NCBI RefSeq assembly: GCF_014170335.1
Contig: NZ_LZZS01000004.1
Location: 744,001-808,000 of the forward strand
Reading direction: 5' to 3'
Length of the DNA stretch: 64,000 bases
Source: Achromobacter sp. UMC46
Lineage (GTDB): Bacteria > Pseudomonadota > Gammaproteobacteria > Burkholderiales > Burkholderiaceae_B
The position numbers were made by a program, and so were the translations under genes. Positions 54,616-63,640 of this stretch are shown piece after piece. The notes under the pieces are model-generated. The model was not told the DNA's origin. It was given only the letters and a program-made list of their open reading frames with translations, and ran no database searches. Each line of letters starts with the position of its first letter. Position 1 is the stretch's first letter.

Positions 54616-56130
54616 ATGCCAAAGATCGTTTTCTTGTGGACCGATGTCGCGCTGTGGCTGATGGCGCTCAGCGCATTGGCCTACGTCTGGCACGTGCGCC
54701 GCAGTCCGAACCTGCGTGCGACGTGGGCGCGCGTGGCGCGCGACACGCCTGCCATGTGCTCGGCTGTGGTCCTGGTCGCGTTCGGCCTGGTGGGCCTGCT
54801 GGACTCCGTGCATTACCGTCCGCTGCTTCCGCCGGTGCCAGGCGCCGCCGCCGGCGCGCCGCCGGTCTATGCGCCGGTCGTCAAATCGGCGCTGGACGGC
54901 CTCTTGTCGGGCACCGTCCTGACCCGCCCCGAAAAGAACTATTCGCAGCCGCTTGCAGCCAACCTGTTCCTGAAGGAAAGCATGGTGGTCGACGGCAAGC
55001 CGGTGCGCGACTATCCCCGTTTGCGCGGCGCGGCCACTCATTTGTCCGACGTCGAACAAGAGTACGCGGGCGATGTCCTCAAGCGCCTGGGGATGGGCCT
55101 GGCCGCCGGACTTGGCGTGGCGTTGCTGGCGGCGGCGATCCTGTACGCCTGCCTCACGCGGCGGGCGGGTTCGGCATCCGAGGCTGCGGGCCAACTGCTT
55201 GGCGGTCAGTCGGATATTCCCTGGCGCGCGATGGCGGTCACGTTCACCTTGCTGTGCCTGACGGCCGGCGCGCTGGCGGGCCTGTCCAGCGGCTATCACG
55301 CGCTGGGCACCGACCGCATCGGCAACGACGTGCTGTGGCAGGCGCTCAAGAGCATCCGCACCGCGCTGGTCATCGGCAGCCTGACCACCATCGCCATGCT
55401 GCCGCCCGCCATCGTCTTCGGCATCGCGGCGGGGTACTTCAAGGGCAAGGTCGACGACGCGATCCAATACCTGTACACCACCATCACGTCCATTCCCGGG
55501 GTGTTGCTGGTGGCGGCTTGCGCGCTGATGATGCAGGTCTACATCGACAACAATTCCGACCTGTTCGATACCTCCGTCGCCCGCGCGGACCTGCGGCTGT
55601 TCCTGCTTTGCATGATCCTCGGCCTGACGGGCTGGGCCGGATTGTGCCGCCTGCTGCGCGCGGAAACGCTTAAGCTGCGCGAACTGGAATACGTGCAGGC
55701 GGCCCGCGCGTTCGGCGTGTCGCACTGGCGCATCATGACGCGCCACCTGCTGCCCAACGTCGCGCACCTGGTGCTGATCACCGTGGTGCTGGAGTTCTCG
55801 GGCCTGGTGCTCTACGAGGCCGTGTTGTCGTACCTGGGCATCGGCGTGGATCCCAGCATGAATTCCTTTGGCTCCATGATCAATGGCGCCCGGTTGGAAA
55901 TGTCGCGTGATCCCATGATCTGGTGGAGCCTGATGACCGCTTTCATTTTCATGCTGGCGCTGGTGCTGGCGGCCAACCTGTTCGCCGATGCCGTGCGCGA
56001 CGCCTTCGATCCGCGCACGCGCCGCTACAAGCCCAGCCGCATGGCGCGCCTGGGCGGTCTGCTGGGCCGCCGTCCGGCGCCGGCGCTGGCGGCCGAACCG
56101 CGCGCGTCCAAATCGGGAGAAGCGCCATGA
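54616..56130 (+). CDS. ABC peptide transporter permease (DppC/YejE-like), extended
   Basis: The 504-residue permease is much longer than usual DppC proteins (about 300). The standard domain with YVQAARAFGVSHWRIMTRHL lies in the C-terminal half (about 355-375), and a long N-terminal part with two or three membrane helices and a periplasmic loop (about 60-160) precedes it. The chain ends with a Lys/Arg-rich tail. It overlaps the ATPase gene by 4 bp, so all four genes form one operon. Confidence 0.88.
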   Translation: MPKIVFLWTDVALWLMALSALAYVWHVRRSPNLRATWARVARDTPAMCSAVVLVAFGLVGLLDSVHYRPLLPPVPGAAAGAPPVYAPVVKSALDGLLSGTVLTRPEKNYSQPLAANLFLKESMVVDGKPVRDYPRLRGAATHLSDVEQEYAGDVLKRLGMGLAAGLGVALLAAAILYACLTRRAGSASEAAGQLLGGQSDIPWRAMAVTFTLLCLTAGALAGLSSGYHALGTDRIGNDVLWQALKSIRTALVIGSLTTIAMLPPAIVFGIAAGYFKGKVDDAIQYLYTTITSIPGVLLVAACALMMQVYIDNNSDLFDTSVARADLRLFLLCMILGLTGWAGLCRLLRAETLKLRELEYVQAARAFGVSHWRIMTRHLLPNVAHLVLITVVLEFSGLVLYEAVLSYLGIGVDPSMNSFGSMINGARLEMSRDPMIWWSLMTAFIFMLALVLAANLFADAVRDAFDPRTRRYKPSRMARLGGLLGRRPAPALAAEPRASKSGEAP

Positions 56131-57827
56131 GCCGCGATGCGCTGTTGCTCGAGGTGCAAGGGCTCGATGTCGATATCGCCGGCGAAAGCGGCATGACGCA
56201 CGCGGTCAAGCGGCTGCAGCTGGCCATCTCCCAGCGGCAGACCTTTGCGCTGGTCGGCGAATCCGGGTGCGGCAAGAGCATGACGGCGCTGGCGTTGCTG
56301 CGGCTGCTGCCCGACGCCGGCCGCATCGTCGGCGGGCAGATCGAACTGGACGGCCAAGACCTGAATCGCCTGCCCGAAAGCGCCATGCGCGGCGTGCGCG
56401 GTGGCCGGATCGGCATCATCTTTCAAGAGCCGTCCACGAGCCTGAACCCGGTGATGCGGGTCGGCGACCAGATCATCGAAACGTTGACGGCGCACACGCC
56501 CCTGCGCGGCGCCGCGGCGCGCGCCCGCGCGGTGGACTGGTTGCGGCGGGTGGGCATTCCCGAACCCGAGCGCCGGGTGGACGACTATCCGTTCCAATTC
56601 TCGGGCGGGCAGAAGCAGCGCGTCATGATCGCCATCGCGCTGGCGGCCGAGCCCCTGTTGCTGATCGCGGACGAACCGACGACCGCGCTGGACGTCACGG
56701 TGCAGGCGCAAGTCCTGGACCTGTTGGCGGACATTCAGCGGGAAATGGGCATGGCCGTGCTGCTCATCACGCACGATCTGGCGGTGGTGAAGAATGTGGC
56801 GCATCACGTGGCGCTTATGCGCGGCGGGGAAATCGTCGAAAGCGCCAGCGCCGAGGAATTCTTCCGTGCCCCCAAGCACCCCTACGCGCGGCAATTGTTC
56901 GAGGCCATCCCGACCTTTGAAAAACGGGGCGTTCCGCTAACGGCGCAGCGCCGCGAAGCCATTGCGCGTGAAGACGTCATTCTGGCGGGCAAGCGCGCCG
57001 CGCGCCAAGCCGGCGAGGTGGTGCTGGACGTGCAAGACCTCAAGGTGCACTACCCCGTGCGAAAAGGCCCGTTGCGCCGGATCGTGTCGTGGGTCAAGGC
57101 GGTCGACGGCGTGACCTTCTCGCTGCGGGCGGGCGAAACGCTGGCGCTGCTGGGCGAATCCGGTTGCGGCAAGACGACGACCGGCAAGGCGCTACTGCGC
57201 CTGATCGAAGGCGCCCGGATATCCGGCCGGGCGATGCTTCAGGGCAAGGACGCCCTGTCGGCCGACCGCCGCACGCTACGCGATTTGCGCCAGGACATCC
57301 AGATCGTGTTCCAGGATCCCTACGCCTCGCTGGACCCGCGCATGCGGGTGGGCGACATCCTGGACGAAGGCCTGGCCTCCCTGCGCCGCGGCATGGGCAA
57401 GGAGGCGCGCGCCGCGCACGCAGCGCAATTGATCGAGCGGGTGGGCCTGCCGGTCGACACGCTGACGCGTTATCCGCACGAATTCTCGGGCGGCCAGCGC
57501 CAACGCATCGCGATCGCGCGGGCGCTGGCGGTTGAGCCCAAAGTGCTGATCTGCGACGAACCCACCTCCGCGCTCGACGTCTCCGTCCAGGCGCAGATCC
57601 TGGACCTGCTGCGCGAGCTTCAGGACGAACTGGGCATCGCCTATCTGTTCATCACGCACAATTTCGGCGTGGTCGAATATCTGGCGGATCGGATCGCCGT
57701 CATGGACGGCGGACGCATCATCGAACTGGGCCAGGCCGACGCTGTGCTGCATGCGCCGCGCCAGGATCTGACGCGCCGGCTGCTGGCGGCGGTTCCGCGA
57801 TTGCAGTTCGGCGCGCCGCCCGCTTGA
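56127..57827 (+). CDS. Duplicated ABC transporter ATPase (YejF/DppDF-like fusion)
   Basis: The 566-residue protein fuses two ABC domains. Domain 1 has Walker [15 protein letters not shown], signature [10 protein letters not shown], Walker [18 protein letters not shown]; domain 2 has [28 protein letters not shown] and [15 protein letters not shown]. The oligopeptide-transport C-terminal part follows domain 1 ([11 protein letters not shown]). It drives import by the two permeases. ATG 56127 overlaps the permease stop by 4 bp; in-frame codons upstream are its shadow. Confidence 0.93.
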   Translation: MSRDALLLEVQGLDVDIAGESGMTHAVKRLQLAISQRQTFALVGESGCGKSMTALALLRLLPDAGRIVGGQIELDGQDLNRLPESAMRGVRGGRIGIIFQEPSTSLNPVMRVGDQIIETLTAHTPLRGAAARARAVDWLRRVGIPEPERRVDDYPFQFSGGQKQRVMIAIALAAEPLLLIADEPTTALDVTVQAQVLDLLADIQREMGMAVLLITHDLAVVKNVAHHVALMRGGEIVESASAEEFFRAPKHPYARQLFEAIPTFEKRGVPLTAQRREAIAREDVILAGKRAARQAGEVVLDVQDLKVHYPVRKGPLRRIVSWVKAVDGVTFSLRAGETLALLGESGCGKTTTGKALLRLIEGARISGRAMLQGKDALSADRRTLRDLRQDIQIVFQDPYASLDPRMRVGDILDEGLASLRRGMGKEARAAHAAQLIERVGLPVDTLTRYPHEFSGGQRQRIAIARALAVEPKVLICDEPTSALDVSVQAQILDLLRELQDELGIAYLFITHNFGVVEYLADRIAVMDGGRIIELGQADAVLHAPRQDLTRRLLAAVPRLQFGAPPA

Positions 57828-57840
57828 TTCCCATGAAAAA

Positions 57841-57870
57841 CACGCCCTGAACCTTTCGGATCAGGGCGTG
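57841..57870. terminator. Bidirectional terminator between ABC operon and MarR gene
   Basis: A perfect 10-bp inverted repeat (CACGCCCTGA 57841-57850, TCAGGGCGTG 57861-57870) separates the convergent ABC ATPase and MarR genes. AAAAA precedes the left arm, giving TTTTT after the stem on the minus strand, so it is a good intrinsic terminator for the MarR transcript. Confidence 0.8.
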
Positions 57871-57903
57871 CGGGGCGGTCGGCGTACCGCGCGAAGATCG
57901 GGG

Positions 57904-58452
57904 TCAGTGATCGTCGAGATGCGCGCTGCGCGTCTCCAGCCAAACCAGCGTGTCGTGCCTCAAGGTGCGGACGCATTGCGCCAGGAAGGCGTGCACGGTC
58001 TCCAGCTCGGTTGTGTCGTAGCGGCGCGCCATCAGCATCACCGCTTCGGTGATCCACTGCCGCTCCTGGGACAGGTGCTGGCATTGCTCCTCGACCGGCC
58101 GGATCACGATCATCCGGCGATCCAGCGGGTGGCGGCCGCGCTGCACATAGCCTGCCGCCTCCAGCCGGTTGATCAAGGCGGTCGCGCCGCCGGAGCTGAT
58201 TCCCATCAGCTGGGCGAGTTGCCCGGTAGGCAAGGCATCGAACTCCATCACCAGTTCCAGCGCCTTCAGATCCGCCAGGGGGATACTCAGCTTTTCCGCC
58301 AGGGCCGACTGGCATGCGGCGTTGTACACCGAAAACTGCCGACCCAGCATCAGGGCGATATCGTCAAGCATTCCCGGGCGCAGGTCACTCGTGCGAGATT
58401 CAGGCATCACGGTCACATGCTCATGGTGAACGATGGATTCTTGTTGCAGCAT
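57904..58452 (-). CDS. MarR-family regulator
   Basis: The 182-residue winged-helix protein has the MarR core: LPTGQLAQLMGISSGGATAL, INRLEAAGYVQRGRHPLDRR with the wing, then MIVIRPVEEQ. The N-terminal 40 residues are an extension. It starts 27 bp after the repeat lipoprotein stop on the same strand, so the two are probably on one mRNA, with a terminator after. Its target is unknown; the repeated GTTACG sequences upstream of the lipoprotein gene are a candidate binding region. Confidence 0.88.
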   Translation of the reverse strand: MLQQESIVHHEHVTVMPESRTSDLRPGMLDDIALMLGRQFSVYNAACQSALAEKLSIPLADLKALELVMEFDALPTGQLAQLMGISSGGATALINRLEAAGYVQRGRHPLDRRMIVIRPVEEQCQHLSQERQWITEAVMLMARRYDTTELETVHAFLAQCVRTLRHDTLVWLETRSAHLDDH

Positions 58453-58479
58453 GGTGTCGCTCCGTTGCGGATGAGGGGA

Positions 58480-60144
58480 TTACTTCTTGGCCGACAGGCC
58501 GCCCAGCAGGCCACCCAGGAGGCCGCCATTCGTCGCGCCGCCGGTCGTCGACGACCCGGTCACGCCACTCGTCACGCCGCCCAGCAACCCGCCCAGCAAG
58601 CCGCCGTTGGGGGTGCCCGCTCCAGCTGCGCCGCCGGCGCTGGCGCCTGCACTGGCGCCCGTGCCCGTCGTCGCGCCGACCGAGACACCGCCGACCACGC
58701 CGCCCAGCAAGCCGCCCAACAGGCCGCCATTATTCGCGCCACCGGTAGTGCCGCCGGTAGCGCCGCCGGTCACGCCAGCCAGCAGACCACCGAGCAGGCC
58801 GCCGTTGGCCGTGCCCCCCGTTGTGCCGCCGACTGCGCCGGTCACGCCGCCCAGCAAGCCGGTCACGGGCGCCAGCAGCCCGCCTACGCCGCCCGCAGCC
58901 GGAGTGCCGCCCACGCCGCCCACGCCACCGAGGATGCCGGTGATCGGGCTCAACAAACCGCCGGTGCCGCCAGCGCCGCCCGTCAGGCCACCCGTCACGC
59001 CGCCCAGGCCCAGTCCACCGGTCAACGAAGCGACCGCGCCGGTGGCGTTGGCCAACGTCGCGCCCAGCGGGTTCGGATTGGCGGCGGAGGCATTCAGCAA
59101 GCCGCCCGCGCTGGTGACAGCGCCGCCCAGACCTTGCAGCACGCCGTTCAGGCCCGCCGTATTGCCCGGCAACGAGCTACCGGCCGAAGCCAGCGTGCCG
59201 CCCAGGTTCGACAGCAGCCCGGCGACCGGCGCGCCCAGCTTGGTGGTTGCGCCCAGTTGCTGCGTCAGGCCGGTGACCGTGCCGGCCAGCGGGCTGGCGG
59301 TGGGATCCAGCGCGGCGCCAATGCCGGCCAGCGTGGGCTGCAGGCCCAGCGGCAGCACGTTGTCCACGGTCTTGCCGACATTGCCCAGCGCCGGTTCCAG
59401 GATCGGCTTGGACGGGCCGCCAAGCACGCCGCCGGTAACGCCGCCGACGGCTTGGGTCACCGGGTTCAACAGGCCGCCTTGGCCGGACAGGCCCGTGGTC
59501 AATGCGCCCACGGCGTTCGTGGCGTTGCCGAGGATGGTCGTCAGCGGTTGCGGATTGGCGGGGTCGGCGTTCAGCAGGCCGCCGGTGCTGGCGACCGTCT
59601 TGCCCAAGCCATCGACCAGGCCGCCCAGGCCGGAGCTCAGTCCGCCCGGCAGGCCGGTGCCCTTGACGGTGGTGCCCAGGTCGCTGACCAGGCCGCCCAC
59701 TTGTTTGGTGACGCCGTCCACGGGTTGGCCCAAACCGGTCGTGGCGCCCACTTGCTGCGTCAGCCCGACAACGGTATTGGCGATGGGCGCCACGGTGGGA
59801 TCCAGCGCCTTGCCCACGCCGCCCAGCGTCGTGCTCAGATTCAGGGGCAGGGTGTTGTCGACGGCTTTGCCGGTGTTGCCCAGCGTGGTCTGCAGCAGGC
59901 CGGTCGTCACGGGATTGACAGGCGGATTGTTCGGATCGGTGCCGCCGGGAGTGCCGCCGCCGGGGTTCGTACCACCCGGATTGGTTCCGCCCGGATTGGT
60001 CGGGATATCGGTGCCCGGCAGGCCGGCTGACTTGCTGCCGCCTCCACCGCCGCCGCAGGCAGCCAGCGCGCTCATCAGAGCAGCGGCCATGACGGTGGAG
60101 GTCAAAATACGTTGAAAGCGCTTTGCTTCGACTTGGGTATACAT
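58480..60144 (-). CDS. Glycine/leucine-rich repeat lipoprotein of unknown function
   Basis: The 554-residue protein has a lipoprotein signal (lipobox ALAAC, C30), a GGGGGG stretch and a linker of repeats of the NPGGT type (residues about 47-71). Two related blocks of about 145-160 residues follow (about 83-242 and 248-392), each with LGNxGKxVDNxLPL, ALDPTxxPxAxTVxGLTQQ and TxGGLLNA segments. The C-terminal part has four NGGLLGGLL modules separated by Gly/Thr-rich spacers and ends LSAKK. There is almost no charge and no known catalytic motif; a surface or structural role is inferred. It is sometimes called collagen-like, but the triplet pattern is not collagen. The gene is followed by a MarR gene. 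Confidence 0.75.
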   Translation of the reverse strand: MYTQVEAKRFQRILTSTVMAAALMSALAACGGGGGGSKSAGLPGTDIPTNPGGTNPGGTNPGGGTPGGTDPNNPPVNPVTTGLLQTTLGNTGKAVDNTLPLNLSTTLGGVGKALDPTVAPIANTVVGLTQQVGATTGLGQPVDGVTKQVGGLVSDLGTTVKGTGLPGGLSSGLGGLVDGLGKTVASTGGLLNADPANPQPLTTILGNATNAVGALTTGLSGQGGLLNPVTQAVGGVTGGVLGGPSKPILEPALGNVGKTVDNVLPLGLQPTLAGIGAALDPTASPLAGTVTGLTQQLGATTKLGAPVAGLLSNLGGTLASAGSSLPGNTAGLNGVLQGLGGAVTSAGGLLNASAANPNPLGATLANATGAVASLTGGLGLGGVTGGLTGGAGGTGGLLSPITGILGGVGGVGGTPAAGGVGGLLAPVTGLLGGVTGAVGGTTGGTANGGLLGGLLAGVTGGATGGTTGGANNGGLLGGLLGGVVGGVSVGATTGTGASAGASAGGAAGAGTPNGGLLGGLLGGVTSGVTGSSTTGGATNGGLLGGLLGGLSAKK

Positions 60145-60490
60145 GGCGAGCTCCTCGGGTTGGATAGGTCAGGCGATGAAACTGCCCGATACGTCTCTAC
60201 ATGCATAAACCGTGCCAACATTTTTCCCGCGCCCGAATTTCGGCCCTCGATTGGTATTTAAGGAAAAATAAAATACATATAAATCAATGGCTTGGTGGTG
60301 GGATCGAGGGTTTGCCCCAATCTTGGGAAACCCTCATTTTTGCGACCGCAAAAACCCTGCGAATGTTACGAATGGCAGGTTATTTCCCGTTACGTTACGG
60401 GCGACGTTACGTAACGCGGTGTGTGGGATGCGCAAAAAAAAGCGCCTGTGAAAACAGGCGCCGGTCAGTCGAGAGGGAATGGTCCCGGGT
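60145..60490. promoter_or_regulatory. Upstream region of the repeat lipoprotein with GTTACG repeats
   Basis: The 346-bp gap has an AT-rich patch (about 60240-60300) where the lipoprotein promoter should lie. GTTACG occurs at 60365-60370, 60389-60394, 60394-60399 and 60406-60411, and the last is part of a perfect 12-bp palindrome, CGTTACGTAACG (60405-60416). A short open frame on the plus strand has no support. The tpsB terminator lies at its far end. Confidence 0.5.
60434..60461 (-). terminator. Rho-independent terminator of the tpsB gene
   Basis: The stem GCGCCTGT/ACAGGCGC (60442-60449 and 60454-60461, 4-base loop) is followed on the minus strand by eight T (60434-60441). It lies 30 bp after the stop codon and looks strong. 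Confidence 0.9.
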
Positions 60491-62200
60491 TCAGAAAGCG
60501 TCGTAGAACAGGGAATAGTTGGCGTTGAAGCGCACGTCGCGGTCGTTGTTGACCGAGGCCGAGCCGATCGGCTTGGCCACGTTGAAATCAAACAGATAGT
60601 ATTTGTCGTCCGTGAACCGCAAGCCCAGGGCGACCGACGACAAGTGCCGTTGGTTAATCTCCTGCAAGCCCTTGTTGTTGTACCAGGTGCGCGCATAGTC
60701 CACCAAGGCATACGGCTGCACGCTCGACAGGTATTCCCAACCCGTGCCGAACCGGCGGTTGACCTCGGCCGATACGCCGACGCCCTTGTCGCCGCTCTGC
60801 TCGCCTTGCGCGTAGCCCATGGCATATCTCCAACTGCCGAAAGAGACTTGCTCTGACGAAGGCAGGATATTGCTGGAGTATTGGGCAGCGCCCGAAAACG
60901 TCAGTCCAAACTGCGCCGGCAACGCAAACGTTTGTTTTGCATTCAGGTTGTAGCGGGTGAAATCCAGGTCAAGGACCGGCGTGGCCGAATACCCATAGTT
61001 GGTCGAAATGTCCTTTTTCGCGCCTGCAGCATCAAAGCCCTTGGACACGCTAGCAGTAACGTCTGTCGTTTTGCTTTCAGAAACCTGGATATATCGGAGT
61101 TCAGCATTGGCGGCGCGTACGCGCGCATCCTGCTGCAGCCACAGATCCGAGGTGCGCGAGTCGTAGCGGTCCTTCGAGTTGGCCGCGTAGACGCCCAGCG
61201 TGCCCGTCAAGGAACGCGTGTTGTTCAATAAGAACGGATAACTGACGCCGACGCCGATACGGTCGTTTTTCACCCGGCGCTCGAATCCCAGGTACTCGAT
61301 GGCATCGTCCTGGGGTTTGGCGTCATAGTGATAACCGTCGACTTTGATGGCCAAACCGTCAGGGCCGATCGGCACGCGGACCTCGCCCATGACATATTTG
61401 ACGTCGTCGGTGTTGAATGGGATGGATGCGGTCAGTTTCACCTGCTCGCCCAGCGGCGTCAGGCTATTGGTGCCCACGTTGACCAGCGGCTGCATGCCGG
61501 TGCCAAGATCGGCGACGCCGCCGGTCACACTCACCGGTTGGCGGGTGGCCGTCAGCACCAGTTCGGTCGCACCATCCGCGCGGCGCGGCAGGTCCAGATT
61601 GGGCGTGAATTTCACGCCCGGCACGGTGCGCATCAGATTCAGCTGGCGTTCCAGCGTGGCCTGCTGCAAAGGGCGGTCTTCTTTCAAGGGGCCTGCCAGC
61701 GTTTCCAGGCGGTCCAGCGCGTTGCCGATATCGCCTTCGATCCGCACGTTTCCGATATAGCCTTCGACCACCGTCACGACCACCAGCCCGTTGGCGAACG
61801 TCTGGTTCTGCACCAGCGCGAACGACAGCGGATATCCCTTGTCGCGGTACAGCTGGGTGATCTTGTCGACCTGCTGCACCAGTTCGCCCAGGCTGATTTC
61901 TTTGCCTGACAACGGCGCAAGAATGCCCGAGACCTCGTCGAAAGGAATGGCGTGGACGCCGCTCACGTCGAAATTGAGCGGCACGATGCGCTGCGCCAAC
62001 CTGGCTTGCAACGCCAATTGTTCGGGCGTGGCGGTTTCCACGACGGGAGGTGGCTGCTTGGCGCCGGGCGGCGTTTCCAGCCGCGGAAGCGAGTCAACGG
62101 GGTTTCCTCGCAGCGGCCCGTCCGCGCGCGCATTCGCGCTGAAGGCAAGGGCGCAGATAAGGGCGAGGGTAAGCGGACTTGCCGGGTACGTGCGTCTCAT
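60491..62200 (-). CDS. TpsB/FhaC/ShlB-family outer-membrane two-partner secretion transporter
   Basis: The 569-residue protein has a signal peptide (MRRTYPASPLTLALICALAF, cleavage near ARA-DG). It then has POTRA-like segments (VSGVHAIPFDEVSGILAPL; RIEGDIGNALDRLE) and a C-terminal beta-barrel ending in phenylalanine (YSLFYDAF). The conserved VRGY/F loop motif of this Omp85 branch reads AMGY here (RYAMGYAQGEQSGDKG), so the usual arginine is replaced by methionine. No TpsA partner gene is adjacent in the window. ATG 62200 begins the signal peptide; ATG 62218 would add six residues and is also possible. A Fur-like site lies about 140 bp upstream. Confidence 0.82.
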   Translation of the reverse strand: MRRTYPASPLTLALICALAFSANARADGPLRGNPVDSLPRLETPPGAKQPPPVVETATPEQLALQARLAQRIVPLNFDVSGVHAIPFDEVSGILAPLSGKEISLGELVQQVDKITQLYRDKGYPLSFALVQNQTFANGLVVVTVVEGYIGNVRIEGDIGNALDRLETLAGPLKEDRPLQQATLERQLNLMRTVPGVKFTPNLDLPRRADGATELVLTATRQPVSVTGGVADLGTGMQPLVNVGTNSLTPLGEQVKLTASIPFNTDDVKYVMGEVRVPIGPDGLAIKVDGYHYDAKPQDDAIEYLGFERRVKNDRIGVGVSYPFLLNNTRSLTGTLGVYAANSKDRYDSRTSDLWLQQDARVRAANAELRYIQVSESKTTDVTASVSKGFDAAGAKKDISTNYGYSATPVLDLDFTRYNLNAKQTFALPAQFGLTFSGAAQYSSNILPSSEQVSFGSWRYAMGYAQGEQSGDKGVGVSAEVNRRFGTGWEYLSSVQPYALVDYARTWYNNKGLQEINQRHLSSVALGLRFTDDKYYLFDFNVAKPIGSASVNNDRDVRFNANYSLFYDAF

Positions 62201-62690
62201 GCCTTTTATGTCTCTCATTTCTGCAGGCGCTGTCCCGCCACGTATTCGATATTCATTAAATATTGAACATATTGAGGGACATAGCATTGGTAAAAAGTGC
62301 TTCCGTGCGCCGTAGGCGGTATGGTGCCAGCCACCTATGATAATGACAATTTATTTCAGTGTGACCAGTCGGAAACGACAAGATAACAACATTGCGAATT
62401 GTCCTGGAATGACTTCACATAGGGAATGTCAGGGTTAACTAGGGGTTTTTAATAAGATTGATATGAATTTTGGGATATCCGTTACATGTCTGTTGCCTGA
62501 GTATTGTGAATATGGGTATAAACCCTGATGTGTATTAAATGTTAATAGATAAGACTATATAAACGTATCAAAACACATCGGTTTTCAGGCTATCGGGAGT
62601 CCACAAGATGGGCGCGTGTGACCGCAGTACTTCTCGGAAATGCCTGCCGGCGGAACGCCACGATTCCAGAATATTTGATTGGGGCCGTTC
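62201..62690. other. AT-rich divergent intergenic region with Fur-like site
   Basis: The 490-bp gap is strongly AT-rich for this genome (about 62340-62580) and lies between tpsB (minus) and the MHYT gene (plus). GATAATGACAATTTATTTC at 62339-62357 matches 14 of 19 positions of the Fur box. No gene was supported; it may be a silenced or acquired region, or a large regulatory region. Confidence 0.5.
62339..62357. promoter_or_regulatory. Fur-box-like sequence
   Basis: The first twelve positions match the Fur consensus at eleven sites; the second half is weaker. It is upstream of tpsB, so iron repression of the transporter is possible. One site alone is weak evidence. Confidence 0.35.
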
Positions 62691-63521
62691 ATGAACCCGG
62701 GTGACATTGTTCCCCTTTCATTCCATGCCGGTTTGGTGGCGCTGTCGTTCCTGACCGCGGTGCTGGGTTCGTATGTGGCGTTGCTTGCCGCAGTGGGTAT
62801 CCGCACCGAAACCCAGGACGGTGAAATACGCATCGGTTACATCCTCATCGGCGCAGTCGCCATGGGCGGGGTAGGTATCTGGAGCATGCATTTCATTGGC
62901 ATGCAGGCGCAGAACCTGCCTTTCGACGTGGGCTATCAGCTCGGCCTCACCATACTGAGTTTCATCGTCGCCGCCGGCTTTTCGGGGTGGGCATTCTGGT
63001 ATGTCGGCCGCGACCGCTTCACTTTCGGGCGCTGCCTGGTGGGTGGCCTTGCCGCCGGCCTGGGCGTCGCCGCGATGCATTATCTGGGCATGGGCGCCAT
63101 GCGCATGCCGGCCGTATTGCTTTGGAATTTGCCGATGGTTGTTTTATCGGTGCTTATCGCGGTAATCGCGGCGTCAGCCGCGCTGTGGTTGGCTTTCAAT
63201 ACGCAGAATGAGTTTCAGCGCGGCGGAGCCGCCATTTTGATGGCGATAGCCGTGTGTGGCATGCATTACACCGGCGCGGCTGCCGGCACGGTTATCTGCA
63301 CAACCCCTCGTGAGTATTCCAGCCTGCAAATCGGCGGGCTCATGTTGCCGTATATCGCTTTTGCGCTGTCCGCCGTCACGCTGTTGATCATGCGTTGGCA
63401 GTTGCAGCGGGCATCGACCCGGTTTCGCGCCCGGATGGCGCAACGGATCGACTCCATTATTGAATCGGCACCGGTGTCGGAGCCTGGCAAGGTGCCAGGG
63501 TCCACGTTAGGGCCGGGTTAG
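62691..63521 (+). CDS. Stand-alone MHYT-domain membrane sensor protein
   Basis: The 276-residue protein has seven to eight membrane helices and three MHYT-type motifs: SMHFIGMQA, AMHYLGMGA and GMHYTGAAA. The MHYT domain is thought to bind copper and sense gas or redox signals and is usually fused to GGDEF, EAL or kinase domains; here none is attached and the C-terminal tail is only about 45 residues. A downstream partner is therefore needed or the protein acts otherwise. ATG 62691 was chosen; a TTG at 62679 is also open in frame. Confidence 0.85.
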   Translation: MNPGDIVPLSFHAGLVALSFLTAVLGSYVALLAAVGIRTETQDGEIRIGYILIGAVAMGGVGIWSMHFIGMQAQNLPFDVGYQLGLTILSFIVAAGFSGWAFWYVGRDRFTFGRCLVGGLAAGLGVAAMHYLGMGAMRMPAVLLWNLPMVVLSVLIAVIAASAALWLAFNTQNEFQRGGAAILMAIAVCGMHYTGAAAGTVICTTPREYSSLQIGGLMLPYIAFALSAVTLLIMRWQLQRASTRFRARMAQRIDSIIESAPVSEPGKVPGSTLGPG

Positions 63522-63640
63522 CAGGGCCCCGGATTGTGCGCGGGTAGGAACGCTCTCGCAAAGCAAGCAGTTCCGGGCATAGGGGGCTGGTGTCGTACCA
63601 CGGCGCCGCTCAATTATCAATCGAGTGTTAGGAGCTCGAC

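Noticed and set aside
58487..60115. Long proline-rich frame opposite the repeat lipoprotein
   Set aside because: Glycine codons GGN read as proline/threonine/alanine codons on the other strand, so this is a mirror of the repeat gene. The minus-strand product has a lipobox and the terminator is on that strand.
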